From contig NW_022985086.1 in the NCBI RefSeq assembly GCF_010015585.1, positions 334,773 to 398,772 on the forward strand: a stretch of 64,000 nt of DNA, in the 5' to 3' direction. Made by a program: the position numbers and the translations under genes. Origin of the DNA: Eremomyces bilateralis CBS 781.70 (Eukaryota > Ascomycota > Dothideomycetes > Eremomycetales > Eremomycetaceae). The notes under the pieces were generated by a model. It was given only the letters and a program-made list of their open reading frames with translations, searched no databases and had not been told where the DNA came from. Below are positions 1 through 12,400 of this stretch, one piece after another. Numbering within the stretch: position 1 is the stretch's first letter; every line of letters begins with the position of its first letter.

Positions 1-2
1 TC

Positions 3-251
3 GAGTCGTTGTTTGATCGGGTGTTTACGATTGGTGATCACCCGGCGCACGCGGGTGGGGAACAGGCGGTGGTGGGGGCGGAAAAGGGACGGGCGAGTGG
101 CCTGGGAGGTGGGCAGCAACGCTCAGTGATGGATTCCATGACAGGAATTGTGGTGTTTGGATTACTTGCAGCGGTGTTAGGGTCCGCAGGATGGGTGTGG
201 AGTGTCTTTGGGTCAGGGGCCGGTTCATCTAGCATAGCCGTAGAGCAGTAA
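3..251 (+). CDS. 3' end of an unidentified protein with a C-terminal membrane segment (partial)
   Basis: The frame is open from the left edge to a TAA at 249-251 and has no ATG of its own near the edge, so this is the last exon (or its tail) of a gene starting outside the window. The visible 82 residues have a Gly/Ala-rich linker followed by one hydrophobic stretch (IVVFGLLAAVLGSAGWVW) and a short Ser-rich tail. That is compatible with a C-terminal membrane anchor or a GPI-attachment signal. I do not recognise the family. It converges on the phosphopantothenoylcysteine decarboxylase gene, with only about 60 bases between the two stop codons. Confidence 0.5.
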   Translation, partial: ESLFDRVFTIGDHPAHAGGEQAVVGAEKGRASGLGGGQQRSVMDSMTGIVVFGLLAAVLGSAGWVWSVFGSGAGSSSIAVEQ

Positions 252-312
252 CTTCAATGATATCGCGCAATACGCGCTTCCTCCTCCACGTCATCCATCG
301 CCATGATTCCCC

Positions 313-1131
313 CTATCTATCCAACCCCAACCTCCGCTCCACCTCCCGCACGATCCCCGTCCACTCATACATCGCCCCATTCCCCGTATCCCCACATGAC
401 AGCGTCTTCTCCTGCGGCCGCAACAACTCCACCCATCCCCCCACCTTCACCCCCCACTCCCCCTCCAACACCCCCACCTGCCGCCCCGTAATCGGCTGCT
501 CCCACATCGCCGTATTCATCGCCGGCGCCACCAGTATCAGCTTCTTCCGATACCTCCTGGTCCGCGCCTCCCCAGCTGTCTTCTCCCCCGCGTCCACCTC
601 CACCTCCACCCCCTCCGGCACCGTCACCGTCGGCCCCAGCACCCCCTCCTGCTCCGGCAACAAGTCCACCAACCCTGTCGTATCCCACGCGCGAATCACG
701 CTCGTCAGAAGATTATCCGCCACGCCGTGCACCATCTTCGCCAACGTATTCGCGCTCATCGGCGCCACCACCATAACATGCGCCCATTTCCGCAGCTCGA
801 TATGCAAGATGCTGTTTCCCCGCACCCAGGGGACCGTCCACTCGTCCGCGTCCTGGTAGATGGCATCGACGCGGGGAATAGCGGCGAGGGACTCAAGGGC
901 GGGTTGTTCAGCGGATTGGGACTGGAGGAAGTGGGTGGCGGAGGGGGTGAGGAGGAGGCGGAGGGAGACGGTAGGGTGGGCGGCAAGGGCGGCGGCGATG
1001 AGGGGGAGTTTGATGGTCGCAACAGAGCCGGAGGCAGCGAGGAGGATGTGGTGTTTGTTGTCGGTGGCGTGGGTGGAGGCGAGGAGCGGGAGGCTGGCGA
1101 GGGGGAAGGGGTTGGGGGTTGGTTGGGTCAT
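313..1131 (-). CDS. Phosphopantothenoylcysteine decarboxylase (HFCD flavoprotein; Hal3/Cab3 family)
   Basis: This 272-residue intronless protein should convert 4'-phosphopantothenoylcysteine to 4'-phosphopantetheine, the third step of CoA synthesis, using FMN. Seen in the sequence: the flavin-binding start LLAASGSVATIKLP, the active-site His in LHIELRKWAH, the conserved VAPMSANTLAKM, the substrate-binding Asn in PAMNTAMW, and the catalytic Cys in SCGDTGNGAM. These are the HFCD hallmarks (His, Asn and Cys equivalent to those of plant HAL3), so the protein should be catalytic. A 35-residue insertion between the SANT motif and PAMNT is common in fungal members. It lacks the long acidic N- and C-terminal tails of yeast Hal3/Vhs3, so a role as a PP1 (Ppz1) inhibitor is less likely. 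The ATG at 1131 directly follows a minimal upstream ORF (separate entry). Confidence 0.9.
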   Translation of the reverse strand: MTQPTPNPFPLASLPLLASTHATDNKHHILLAASGSVATIKLPLIAAALAAHPTVSLRLLLTPSATHFLQSQSAEQPALESLAAIPRVDAIYQDADEWTVPWVRGNSILHIELRKWAHVMVVAPMSANTLAKMVHGVADNLLTSVIRAWDTTGLVDLLPEQEGVLGPTVTVPEGVEVEVDAGEKTAGEARTRRYRKKLILVAPAMNTAMWEQPITGRQVGVLEGEWGVKVGGWVELLRPQEKTLSCGDTGNGAMYEWTGIVREVERRLGLDR

Positions 1132-1142
1132 GTTGGTCTCAT
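1128..1142 (-). promoter_or_regulatory. Minimal uORF (MRPT-stop) overlapping the decarboxylase start codon
   Basis: Immediately upstream of the decarboxylase ATG lies ATG AGA CCA ACA TGA. Its stop codon overlaps the main start codon as ATGA. A scanning ribosome would meet this AUG first and stop exactly at the main AUG, a geometry suited to termination-reinitiation or leaky scanning. The positions are seen directly. The regulatory role is inferred and depends on the mRNA starting upstream of 1142. Confidence 0.45.
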
Positions 1143-1887
1143 GTCGAAGGATGGTTCGTTGGGTTTCGAGGTCGTGGAACTCGGAGGATATATGTGGATG
1201 ACGATGGTACTACCAGTTGAATTCCACCTCTCTACCAGGCTCTTGAGGACAATGAAGAGGATCCTAATATTTCACGAAGATTACTTGCCACGAGTTGAAC
1301 ATGTCGTTTTGTGAAATCTCCGAAAGGGCGTGAAGGCATTGATGGGAAGTTGATATAATTACACAGACCGATGGATCTCATTTGGTTGGGTTCCCTTTAT
1401 GGTATGCCGATTTGACCCGCAATATCCCGTCCACCATAGTAGGAGTTATCATCTGCTCGTAAGTATGCGAACAAACGGGCCAGTGTGATTGTCACGATAT
1501 CTGTTTAACATATATTCTGGATGTTTCTGCTGGACTACGCTCTGCGTCTAAGCCACCAATGGAAGACTGGCAGCACCTTGTGGGTTTCAGCTTAACCCGA
1601 ACTAGTTGGGCAGCCTAGCTTCCTCCAGGGGATTCAAACAACCTTTAGGGGTCAATTAGAGCCACCGTATACCCAATATCAAGTCCAAGGTACCTTCTAC
1701 GTCTGCCTTTCTACGATCGTGTTTGGCGAGCGAGATTCTCGACGAAGAATCAGCCAACATGTGCCTCGCTTCTCTCCATTCCACCAAGATATACCCACAA
1801 AGTCAACACTCCCGTCATCGGTGAAATAGGAACTACGTCCCGCAAACCAAGAGTATCTCCTAGCCACGGCCAGGATGGTGATGCTCA
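1143..1887. other. Intergenic stretch without a supported gene
   Basis: This is the promoter side of the decarboxylase and the 3' side of the next minus-strand gene. I see short open frames only, with no codon pattern or family match. Confidence 0.5.
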
Positions 1888-2329
1888 TCATGCCGAACCA
1901 TCCCGCGTCGCATCATCTGCCTTGCGTTTCCGCTTCGTTCCAAAAAGTGGATCATCGATAATCGCCTCCTTCACGGACGGCTTCTCAACTTCTTCAATCT
2001 GTCCATGATTCCTCATGTGGACTTTCCTCCAATTGACCTCCCCGCCGTCCGCTTCGCGCGTCTTGGCGGCGTTCAATTTCGCCGCGCGGATGCTGACGCG
2101 GGCGTAGAAGAATAGCAATCCCGCCATGGTGAAGGCTGCTAATGGAGCGACGATTGTCTGGGAGCTTCGTGTCAGCGGGATGGCTTGGAGGTTGGCGTTC
2201 GGAATTCGCGTTCGGGAAGGGGTGGATTACTCTTGAGTTGAGGGGAAATCCCCTTCGAGATCCTGATACTGGTCGGGAGATCTCGTTGGCCTTGTCAGGG
2301 CTTCGAGGCATGGACAAGCGGCCTCCCAT
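1888..2329 (-). CDS. Small single-pass membrane protein, two exons (unknown family)
   Basis: The exons are 2329-2231 and 2157-1888, separated by a 73-nt GT-AG intron (donor GTAATC, acceptor CAG, phase 0). The protein is 122 residues. An Arg/Ser-rich N-terminus (MGGRLSMPRSPDKANEIS...) is followed by a hydrophobic segment around residues 34-53 (TIVAPLAAFTMAGLLFFYAR), then a charged tail ending in a basic KRKRK patch. Such an architecture (basic leader, one span, soluble tail) fits a small mitochondrial or ER membrane protein, but I do not recognise the family. Splicing joins two reading frames that each make sense, and the membrane span begins exactly at the junction, which supports the model. 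Confidence 0.6.
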
Positions 2330-2645
2330 TTTGTTGTGACTTCTTGTGACGCATACACCGAAGGATTCGCTGTTGAATGGTCTGTTTAGAAGGGTTGGTC
2401 TGGTTACAGATGACAATTGACTTCTAAGACAGCATTTCTTGCGTGTTCTGTGCTGTTACCACATACTTTTGCCACCCGTAATTACAACAGCAATGTAATA
2501 ATACAGGACTCATCTAACCACAGTATTTCGACAACATCATGGACAACAGAGGAGCTGATGCATCATGAATCTGATGGATGATGTCGAGTTTGAAATACGG
2601 GCCGTGCTTGGGAACTGCACGCTGCTGACCAATCAGCAATAGCGC

Positions 2646-4519
<1,874 letters not shown>

Positions 4520-4951
4520 TGGTCTTGGTTCGGCTTGGACTAATAGCGTACAGACCGACCACCAAAACACTTCCCTGTTAGACTGTGACATCCCTATTTG
4601 AAGACATGCTCATAAGGGTGCTGTACGGTGAATTCTCCTGAGTGTCAGGATGACCATTGTCCCATAGAGTTAGATGTTGCCTAGTGACTGGTTTAATTAA
4701 CTGACACTTTCACTTTAACTTTTTATGCACTTTTTGATTCACTTCGCTTTGCGCCGGTTGATAATTTTCACTCCAGCCTTACCACAAGTCCTTCATTCAC
4801 TTTCCCTTCTCCTTTCAGTACCACCATGTCATCGTTCGGTTGAACTCATCGCCTTTTCTATGATATTCCACTAACCTTTACAACTTCAATATCCGAAACC
4901 TCACTATCTTCTATTTCCCCCCCACGGTACAGCGACGTCGAACTCGCAACC

Positions 4952-7900
4952 ATGACTGACCTCGCAATGGACATGCGGAATTCCACAATTCTACCTCCTG
5001 AGACACCGAAGGTGGCTAAAAGGTCCAGAATTCCGGTAGCTTCTTATCAGGAGATGTCTGATTTCGACTCCCCGGGAGCCCGTATGACCCCAAGTGCGAT
5101 TCCCGTCAATCCAACTTCATCAACCCTATCTTCAATCGAACCAGTCTCACCTCTCTCACCTCTCTCATCCCCCATCTCTTCGGCGGATAGCCCTCCCTCT
5201 GAAGATTCATCACTCCACCTTGACTTGGATATCATTGAATGTGCCCTGAGTCCATTTTCTTCAAGCTCTGAAGATTTGACGAGCTCATCTCAAGCGTTAT
5301 TCAAAGAGCTCGGCTCTGAGATTGCAGACATCATGGATCTCTACGGTGGAAAGCGGAAGAAATACGAGTCTGGGGCGACGCTCCGTGCACCTAGCAGCGG
5401 TGTCTCCTCTAGGCGCCAGAGCCAAGCGACAATCACTCAAACCGAAGGACCTCGCGTTGAGAAAGCGAAGCGGCGAAACTCTCTCCCTCCTTCAAAGCAT
5501 TTACCAGAGCCGGGATGGCTGACAAATGAAGGCGATGACAATTATGAGTCTTCTGACTGGGAGACATTGCCAGGTGATGGCGAACCAGCACATCCTTTCA
5601 CTTCGGAGGCTGACAATTTCACTTATGGTGATGATTCTCACTTGTCTGAAACTACGGGCATTCAATGGGAACCCTCCCAGAAACGCAGAAAGCACCACAA
5701 ACGATGCAAGAGCTGTTCCTCAGGATTATCTGAAGGGAGTACTGCCGCAGGCAATGATGTTGGCGAGCAGGACAACATTTCAGCCTCGCCAACAGGTGTC
5801 GACGCCATCCTTGGAAAACCACTCACGTGGACTCAGTTCATGGACCTTCTGAACGAACCAGGGATGGAAGCCGTGAACAACGTATATGGCGTTAATCAGA
5901 GTCTTACAGCGATCCGAGAGTCACTGGAAAAGTTCGATCCAAGCGGACGAAGACTTCTTTCATATCCGGAGTTTGCCTCAATTCTGCGGAGGTCTATTCT
6001 CATTCCCAGTTCCAACCGTGCATCTGCTCCGGTAAATGCACTGCCGACGAGGACGTCAATTCACGATGCTTCTCGAGCGAACCATGCATCACGCTCATCA
6101 AGTGCACCGCAAGCGAGGGTGTCAGATTACGGAGTGACAGCGGTGCAACAAACCCAGAGCTTTGCTGTTGACTCTTTTAGTCAAAGGCAAGGACAAGACA
6201 TTCACACGAACGCACGAAAAGAAGCTCCAGGGGCCCTGTATCTTCCCCCCCTTGATTTCTTGAAACCCGTCAAATACAGTCCTGGAAAAGTCAAAGACCA
6301 TCGAGATTCAGTTGGTGTTGAAACGGTGCCGGCCCCTGACGACCACCAGGATCAAATCAAGCTAAATGGCAAACAGGCTCTGCTCTCTCCACTACTTGCC
6401 GATCAACCTGCAGAGCCTATGTTTGACCGACAGAGCGTTCATGGGCATGATGAACAACTGGAAGATGACTCACATGCAGAACAATCAGTCACGGGACGTG
6501 AATCCTCCCTTCAGACCATCAACGAAGATGAAGACCCATTCAACGACACTCAACAATCCGATATTCTACCACCAATCCCCCCGCGCAATCCCAAACGGCT
6601 GTCTTCATTCCGCAACTTGAGTGGATCTTGTCCTTCCAGTTTTCCTCGTGCGCCTACTCCTGATACGCCTAGCAAAGTACCTCACAATGCCTCCTCTAGA
6701 ACAATCTCAAATGCAGGACCTTCAGCTGGCTGCGGTAAACTAGAGGGCACTGAGAAAAAGCCGACGGGGACCGTGGCGCATCGCTCTGTGCAAAGTCTCC
6801 GGGAAAGGTGGACTCCAAGACGATCTGTATCGGACAGTGTCGTGCCTGTGCGATCGTCTGCGCGATCGTCTGCACCGGTTTCTACTCAGCAGTATCGGCA
6901 GACGAGCTCAACCACTGGAAGTTATATAGCAGGTGTTGCTACAGGGAGCGCCCAAGATGCAGTCACACCAAGAACTTCATCTGCGAATCCCGCGCATAAT
7001 CAGCAAACAATGGGACTTTCTTCCTCTCATGGTCAACCGGGCTCTGGCTACGACCAGCATGGCAACCAACAAACCGTCGCCGCTGAACCCACCGAGGACA
7101 GTGATGACGAACCCCAGACCGCCCCTTCCCCACCGCCCTCGAAATTCACCCCCGTGCAGCTCCCCATCAGTACTAAAGCTAGCCAACTCCTCGTCGGAAA
7201 CTGGTGGGTCCAGCAAGCCCAAGACCGCGTCATGGCGGAGCGCGAGCGCAAGCGGCAAGAAGAACAGGAGGCCAGGCGCGCCGCCAAGCGGGAGTCCATG
7301 CAGCGCCTCACCTCAGCCGTCAAGCGAACCACCCAGGGCGTCAAGCGCCGTCTCTCCTTTGCCAACGGCTTCGGTAGCCCGCGGAACAGCTTGGACACTC
7401 CGCGGAAGAGCGAAGAGTCGACGGATGCATCGCCTAAGCAGCCGGAAGGTGCGACAAGCCCGGTCAACGCGGTGGATGGCTCATACCACCCTCCCCGCCG
7501 CGTTGACGGCCAAGAAAACCTCCGCGAACCAAAGACACAGCCGCAGGGTCCGGCCTCAGCTACCCCGAGCACTCTTCTCTTCGGAAACACAAGCACTGCG
7601 GTCGGTGGAGCCGCTGCAACCTCCCCGCTCCCTTCTAGTCGTATCCCCCGTCCGGCGTTCTACGTCTCGCCACAGTTCGACAGCACCCTGTTCACCAGTC
7701 AACCGCGCAATAGCTTCCGTCGACATATCGGCCCCGAGGCGATGCGGCGGGCGCAGGTGGGGCGCGGAATTGAACACCATGAGAATCTAGCGACGGCGAC
7801 GGCGGTCCCGGCTGAGATGGCAGCGGCCCCAGTGGAGGAGGTACCAGCGCCGGAGCCGCAGCCGGAGAGGGTGTGGCGAGCGTCGCTTGTGGAGAGGGGG

Positions 7901-7999
7901 TGGATGGCAGTTGAGGGAACAATTGTGGATGAGAGGAAGGTGCCAAGGAAGAATGAGGAGAGTGATGATGCGGAGTCGTTTGATGCGAGGCGGCATTGA
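4952..7999 (+). CDS. Large, mostly disordered fungal protein with a degenerate EF-hand-like segment (unknown function)
   Basis: A single 1015-codon exon without recognisable enzyme motifs. The protein is Ser/Pro/Gln-rich and probably disordered, with three islands of order. (1) Around residues 285-345 is a predicted helical domain ending in KFDPSGRRLLSYPEF, which resembles a single EF-hand loop with poor calcium ligands. (2) A proline motif, PPIPPRNPKR near residue 540, could bind SH3 domains. (3) A strongly basic helix around residues 745-810 (GNWWVQQAQDRVMAERERKR onward) contains many Arg/Lys and may bind nucleic acid or membranes. The start is the first ATG after a long pyrimidine-rich leader, in a fair context (aaccATGa). 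The length and uninterrupted frame make it clearly coding. I do not recognise the family, and a cytoskeletal or signalling scaffold is only a guess. Confidence 0.75.
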   Translation: MTDLAMDMRNSTILPPETPKVAKRSRIPVASYQEMSDFDSPGARMTPSAIPVNPTSSTLSSIEPVSPLSPLSSPISSADSPPSEDSSLHLDLDIIECALSPFSSSSEDLTSSSQALFKELGSEIADIMDLYGGKRKKYESGATLRAPSSGVSSRRQSQATITQTEGPRVEKAKRRNSLPPSKHLPEPGWLTNEGDDNYESSDWETLPGDGEPAHPFTSEADNFTYGDDSHLSETTGIQWEPSQKRRKHHKRCKSCSSGLSEGSTAAGNDVGEQDNISASPTGVDAILGKPLTWTQFMDLLNEPGMEAVNNVYGVNQSLTAIRESLEKFDPSGRRLLSYPEFASILRRSILIPSSNRASAPVNALPTRTSIHDASRANHASRSSSAPQARVSDYGVTAVQQTQSFAVDSFSQRQGQDIHTNARKEAPGALYLPPLDFLKPVKYSPGKVKDHRDSVGVETVPAPDDHQDQIKLNGKQALLSPLLADQPAEPMFDRQSVHGHDEQLEDDSHAEQSVTGRESSLQTINEDEDPFNDTQQSDILPPIPPRNPKRLSSFRNLSGSCPSSFPRAPTPDTPSKVPHNASSRTISNAGPSAGCGKLEGTEKKPTGTVAHRSVQSLRERWTPRRSVSDSVVPVRSSARSSAPVSTQQYRQTSSTTGSYIAGVATGSAQDAVTPRTSSANPAHNQQTMGLSSSHGQPGSGYDQHGNQQTVAAEPTEDSDDEPQTAPSPPPSKFTPVQLPISTKASQLLVGNWWVQQAQDRVMAERERKRQEEQEARRAAKRESMQRLTSAVKRTTQGVKRRLSFANGFGSPRNSLDTPRKSEESTDASPKQPEGATSPVNAVDGSYHPPRRVDGQENLREPKTQPQGPASATPSTLLFGNTSTAVGGAAATSPLPSSRIPRPAFYVSPQFDSTLFTSQPRNSFRRHIGPEAMRRAQVGRGIEHHENLATATAVPAEMAAAPVEEVPAPEPQPERVWRASLVERGWMAVEGTIVDERKVPRKNEESDDAESFDARRH

Positions 8000-8322
8000 G
8001 TGGATGTGCCAGAGGTGACATGTCGTTGAAGGGCGTGCTGACGAGGCCGTGGTGATTCAGCAGGACTGGCAATCCGTTTCGTTGTGCGGCATGCGGATAT
8101 TGCCCTCTTTGTTGACTGACTGGCCTTGATGGATTGGTGCTCTACATGTGGCCAGAGGCGGCGGATGCCCAACTCGTATTCCCTTTTCTTCATATTACCC
8201 TTATCTTATTGTCCCCGTCGATTCCCATTTCCCTTTTCATCCGTCACCGTTTCTTCACCCCCCTCTCCTCCCCTACATGTACACTTATCCGCGTTTTCCC
8301 TTGTCAGATCGAACTACAAGAT

Positions 8323-8370
8323 GACCGACTTCTTCAAACAGCTCGCTTCTTTGGTTCACAGCGAAGAGGT
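8323..8370 (+). other. Possible short first exon after a pyrimidine-rich leader
   Basis: An ATG at 8323 begins MTDFFKQLASLVHSEE and runs into a GT (gaggtacat), which could be a splice donor. It follows about 120 bases of CT-rich sequence typical of fungal promoters and leaders. No convincing downstream exon could be joined, so this may be a gene remnant or chance. Confidence 0.2.
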
Positions 8371-8630
8371 ACATATCATCGGATGCTACCTCATAGGCAG
8401 TTATAGTCGGACTTCAGCATATGCTATCAGTCAGCATAGCTTATATGGTATTCTCCATAGCTCTAAAAATACAATAAAAAGATCCCTGAATTCTCAATGA
8501 TCGACGTGATCATGATCTACCAGTGACTTTTGCTATTTTAGCATCATTGGTAACATCGAATCCTTTCCATCCCGATTTCTCATCTCATCGTAGTCCGTCA
8601 TTCATCGTGTATCGTCAACCTACGCATCCA

Positions 8631-9356
8631 TCACCTCCCCACCTCCATTTTACGAATCTCTCCATCCGGGACATACCCATCACATACCGCCTCCAGACTA
8701 TGCACATTCAACTCCTCATACCGCCCCTGCAACTCCCCCCTGCACGTCCCCTCCACCTCCTCCATCACCCTCCCACACCACCTCTCATCCACCCGCACCG
8801 CCGTCGGATTCCCCGGACACTCCACACGATACCTCCATCGCGCCAACCGTCGGTCCGCCTCCTCGCACTCCACCACCATTTCCCACCGCTGCGGCATCAC
8901 AAACACCCTCTCACTCCACAACTCCCCGATAAAAAAACTCGCGTTCGTCGCGATGAACGTCTCGAGGAATAGATCGCTGAGCGCCCAGCGCGCCGCCTTG
9001 GGGTCCATACCGGAGTTGGGCCAGATCTGTGCTTCGGCGTCGAGGTCGCAGCCGACGTGCGGGACAAGGAAGTCAGTGAGCGTGCGGGTGTAGAGGCGGC
9101 TGCCGTCGGGGCGGGAGGTGAGATTCCAGGGTTGTTCGGGCCGCTCGAGGGCGAAGTAGAGGGGGCTGGGGCCGATGTGCATGGTTGAGCGGCCATGCAT
9201 GTCGAGGTGGATGAGGGAGGGGTGGGTAGTGGTGGTGAGGGTGGTGTGGTGGTTGATTTTGGGGGTGGTGGAAGAGTTGGTGGTGGGGGGGCAGGAGCGG
9301 AGGGCGGTGGTGAGGGTGGGGAGGAAGAGGAGGGGGATGGTGAGAATGGACAGCAT
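8631..9356 (-). CDS. Small secreted cysteine-containing protein (unknown family)
   Basis: A 241-residue intronless protein. The N-terminus MLSILTIPLLFLPTLTTALRS is a classical signal peptide with cleavage likely after the ALR/ALRS region. The mature part has seven Cys (in RSCPPT, VGCDLD, VECEEA, VECPG, RWCGRV, GTCRGE, AVCDGY), mostly in the C-terminal half, and three N-glycosylation-like sites (NSS, NLT, NAS). This fits an extracellular or wall-associated protein. There are no catalytic motifs I know. It is convergent with the large disordered protein gene, with about 630 bases between the stops. Confidence 0.65.
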   Translation of the reverse strand: MLSILTIPLLFLPTLTTALRSCPPTTNSSTTPKINHHTTLTTTTHPSLIHLDMHGRSTMHIGPSPLYFALERPEQPWNLTSRPDGSRLYTRTLTDFLVPHVGCDLDAEAQIWPNSGMDPKAARWALSDLFLETFIATNASFFIGELWSERVFVMPQRWEMVVECEEADRRLARWRYRVECPGNPTAVRVDERWCGRVMEEVEGTCRGELQGRYEELNVHSLEAVCDGYVPDGEIRKMEVGR

Positions 9357-9420
9357 TGTGGTGGTGTCTGTCGATGGTGGGCTAGTTAAGAAGTCCTGGA
9401 GGTCTTTGAAGCAGAAATGA

Positions 9421-12400
9421 ATGAGAGGGCCGAGAAAGGAAATCTTTCAGAACTGGATTGTTTTATCGGAACGGGCTTGTTCTATCAAAACTTAGTTGGT
9501 TTATCGCAACTTGCTTGATCGAGTTCTAAGGATGATAGCAACCGCGGCTGATAACTCTGCTTCTCAGGGGAATTTACACTGACAGGTTTTCAGTGTGAAC
9601 GAAACCAGCGATTGGGAGAAGCTGTCAGTTCTTTCTGCGAATAGTAATTGAAAGATTTTGACTTTAAGGTGACTATGATTTGTGACTCAGAAGTTTGAAG
9701 TAATATGGAAATCCAAGTGTGATATATACATTCTGAATGGCATAATCAAACATTCAGTGATGATGACTGGCTTTGTTTGCATTATCATCAATGTGGACAT
9801 GCTGTCGGTGGAGCGGTTTGTGAATTGTCTCATGCTGTTGGTAGCAGAATTCACATTCACCATCATTAAGCCCATTAACATGTTCACGCATATGACGGGA
9901 CAGATGCCAGTCACCTATTTCTAATGGACGTGAGCCCACGATATCTGTGGTGATTTGGTCAGTCAGCCTAGAATCCCGAGTTCAAAGTCAATCTACTCCA
10001 GAAGTTGTTTCTACGCCTAAATATCTGTGTCTCCATCGGACTTTGAAGTGTGCTGCAGCAAGTAATTCCTTCGCGTCCCGGAGTGCAGTGTTAATATCAT
10101 CGAGTCTCGAATTATGGTGGGATATTACTCCTGTGCTCGGAGGCTCCCACGTGTCCTCCACTCTAAGGCAGCAATCGGATTGATATGAGGCACCCATCGT
10201 CGTTTTGGCATGGCTCCCAAAATCGCCTCATCAGCCAATCGCACCTACCGGAGCGATGATTTCAAATCCCCTTCACGATCCACCAGATCCTCACCACGAT
10301 CAGCACCGCATGTACATTCCCCGTCCCCCCTCCTCCGACATCGACATCTCTCACAGTAAATTCAAGGCGCGCTGGTGCGTCCCAACTACCATCAATACCC
10401 GGCTCGCCGACGCGATATCGGCAGCGTCAGCAGAACGGGCTCACGGACGACTGGGGACAGAATCGATGACACACGGAAAACGGGCGGAAATGACCGACTT
10501 TTGGCTGCGTGGAGATGGAGGCCGGAGGATGTAGGGTGGTGGGCTGGGATATCAAGGCGGTATCCTGGGTGCGCCGCTGTCGGGCGAGAGTCGACGTACC
10601 AGTGACCGTCTACCGGGAGTTACCATATTAAACATCCGGGATGGGTGGTGAGGAGTCGCATCCCTCAGCGGCATCGCATCTCCGCTAGATTTGGTCCTGT
10701 CATTCTGTTAGAGCCAGAGAGAGCAGGCAAAAATTTTCCAGTCGAGTCGTCGAGGCTAGAATATTGGGAAGGTGAGGCACCCGTTTCTTCCCGATGAAAA
10801 TGCTGGATGGGATGGAGGCTAGAGAATGAGGATGAGGCTACAGCGGGTAGGTTGATCTTGGAGGATGGGTCCGAGGGACGATGTTACGGGATGGAAATTT
10901 TATTGTTGGATAGTGGGAAGGGTGGGCGGGAGACGAGGAGGGATGAGAAAAAGAGGAGAGGGAGTGGGCGAATTGGAGGGGGGATTATGGCATCCGCTTG
11001 GGATGGGGAGATTGGTGGCCGATGGGATGGACGAAGCCGAACACCACAGCAGCATCACCACATCCAAAATCCAGAGTTACGAACGTCTCTCCCGTCCCAA
11101 GAGTCAGACTTACCCAGGAATATGAAATAATTATCCCCCATCAACGATCAATCCAGTCAATAGCCAACCTCCCATGACCTCACTCCTACTCCCCTCACCC
11201 CCAACCCTCACCCACAGCATTCCCACCACCCACCACTCCACCAGCGCCAGGTAGCGTAGCGCGTACCCACCCAGGCACGCCCCGCCATAGATAAGCCCTC
11301 CCGCCAATCCCACCACTATCAGCGCCTCCTCCATTCCGTGACCCTACACAATTAGTCCGATCGCAAATAGGCGCATCCATCGCCATCCCGCGCACGGGCT
11401 GCATTCCCAATGCGCCGGCGCCGACCACGCGCCCGGGGAGCATGGTTGGCTAGAGGAGGGAGGAGGGATCTGCACCCCCTGGACCCTGGTGTTTCGGTGC
11501 GTATTCGCAGTGCAGAGGCGCGAGATGCGGTAGAGAGGAATAATGCGATGCGATGCGAAGCGCGGTATGGGGGGGGTCGACGGGAGGGTGCAGGATCAGC
11601 AGTGAGAGAGCGCAGGGATGGGGCGGATGGTGCTGGTTGGGGGTGGGTGGTGGGCGAATCAGAGGGGAGGGAATTGGCGAGACACAGCAGATGTTCGGCG
11701 CTAGGTTGCTGGGTTGGTTGGGTTATGTCATGGAGGGAGCTTGATTCCTTGACGGTTGATGTACGAGATGGATTGTTGCAGGTAATGCCGTGGGGTAAGG
11801 TTTTGGGAGTTGGGAGCATATGGAGGCTCTGGGATATATGAGGGAGGGTGAGCGTGAGGAGGAAAGGGGTTGGATGGGTAGTACACGATGATGGGAGAGG
11901 TGATAAATGATCTCATGGAGTGTCTAATTGTAGTACAGAGACCAAGTTCATGGAATAAATCATTTGGTGACATCGCAATGGTTATGATGCTAGTATCATT
12001 CTCACATGTCCGGCTTCACACGAACAAAAAACTTTCCGATGGAGGGGTAATGAGCACAACCACCATTTAGCCTCTTAGAAAGGGTCTAAATCTAGGATGG
12101 CAGTTAGCCTTAACTAGCCAAGTGGTCTGAAATACGATTAACCGGCCACCAGCACAAGCAAGCTTTCCTCGAAAAGGGACCGGAGAGGGTGGGAGAGAGG
12201 ATGTGGCGGATAGACGAGGTCAGAGCAGTGGGAAAAAAACGCCCACCATCAGACCATGACACTAACAGATTTCCCCACCCTCTCTCTCTCTGAGGCTTCT
12301 TTCTGGTTTAAAGAGCCTCGCCCATCTCCGTTCGAGGATATTGATTCTGCTTCTTCTTGCTGCTTGATCTTGCTGCTTGCTCAAAGATACTCCCTACCGC

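Noticed and set aside
257-859. Long plus-strand frame opposite the decarboxylase gene
   Set aside because: Ser/Thr/Pro-rich shadow of a GC-rich gene on the other strand. The minus-strand frame has all catalytic motifs.
11131-11334. Minus-strand 67-codon frame encoding a hydrophobic peptide (GLAGGLIYGGACLGGYALRY)
   Set aside because: It could be a small membrane protein, but the Gly/Trp/Val content follows from the GT-rich base composition, and no splice pattern or family supports it.
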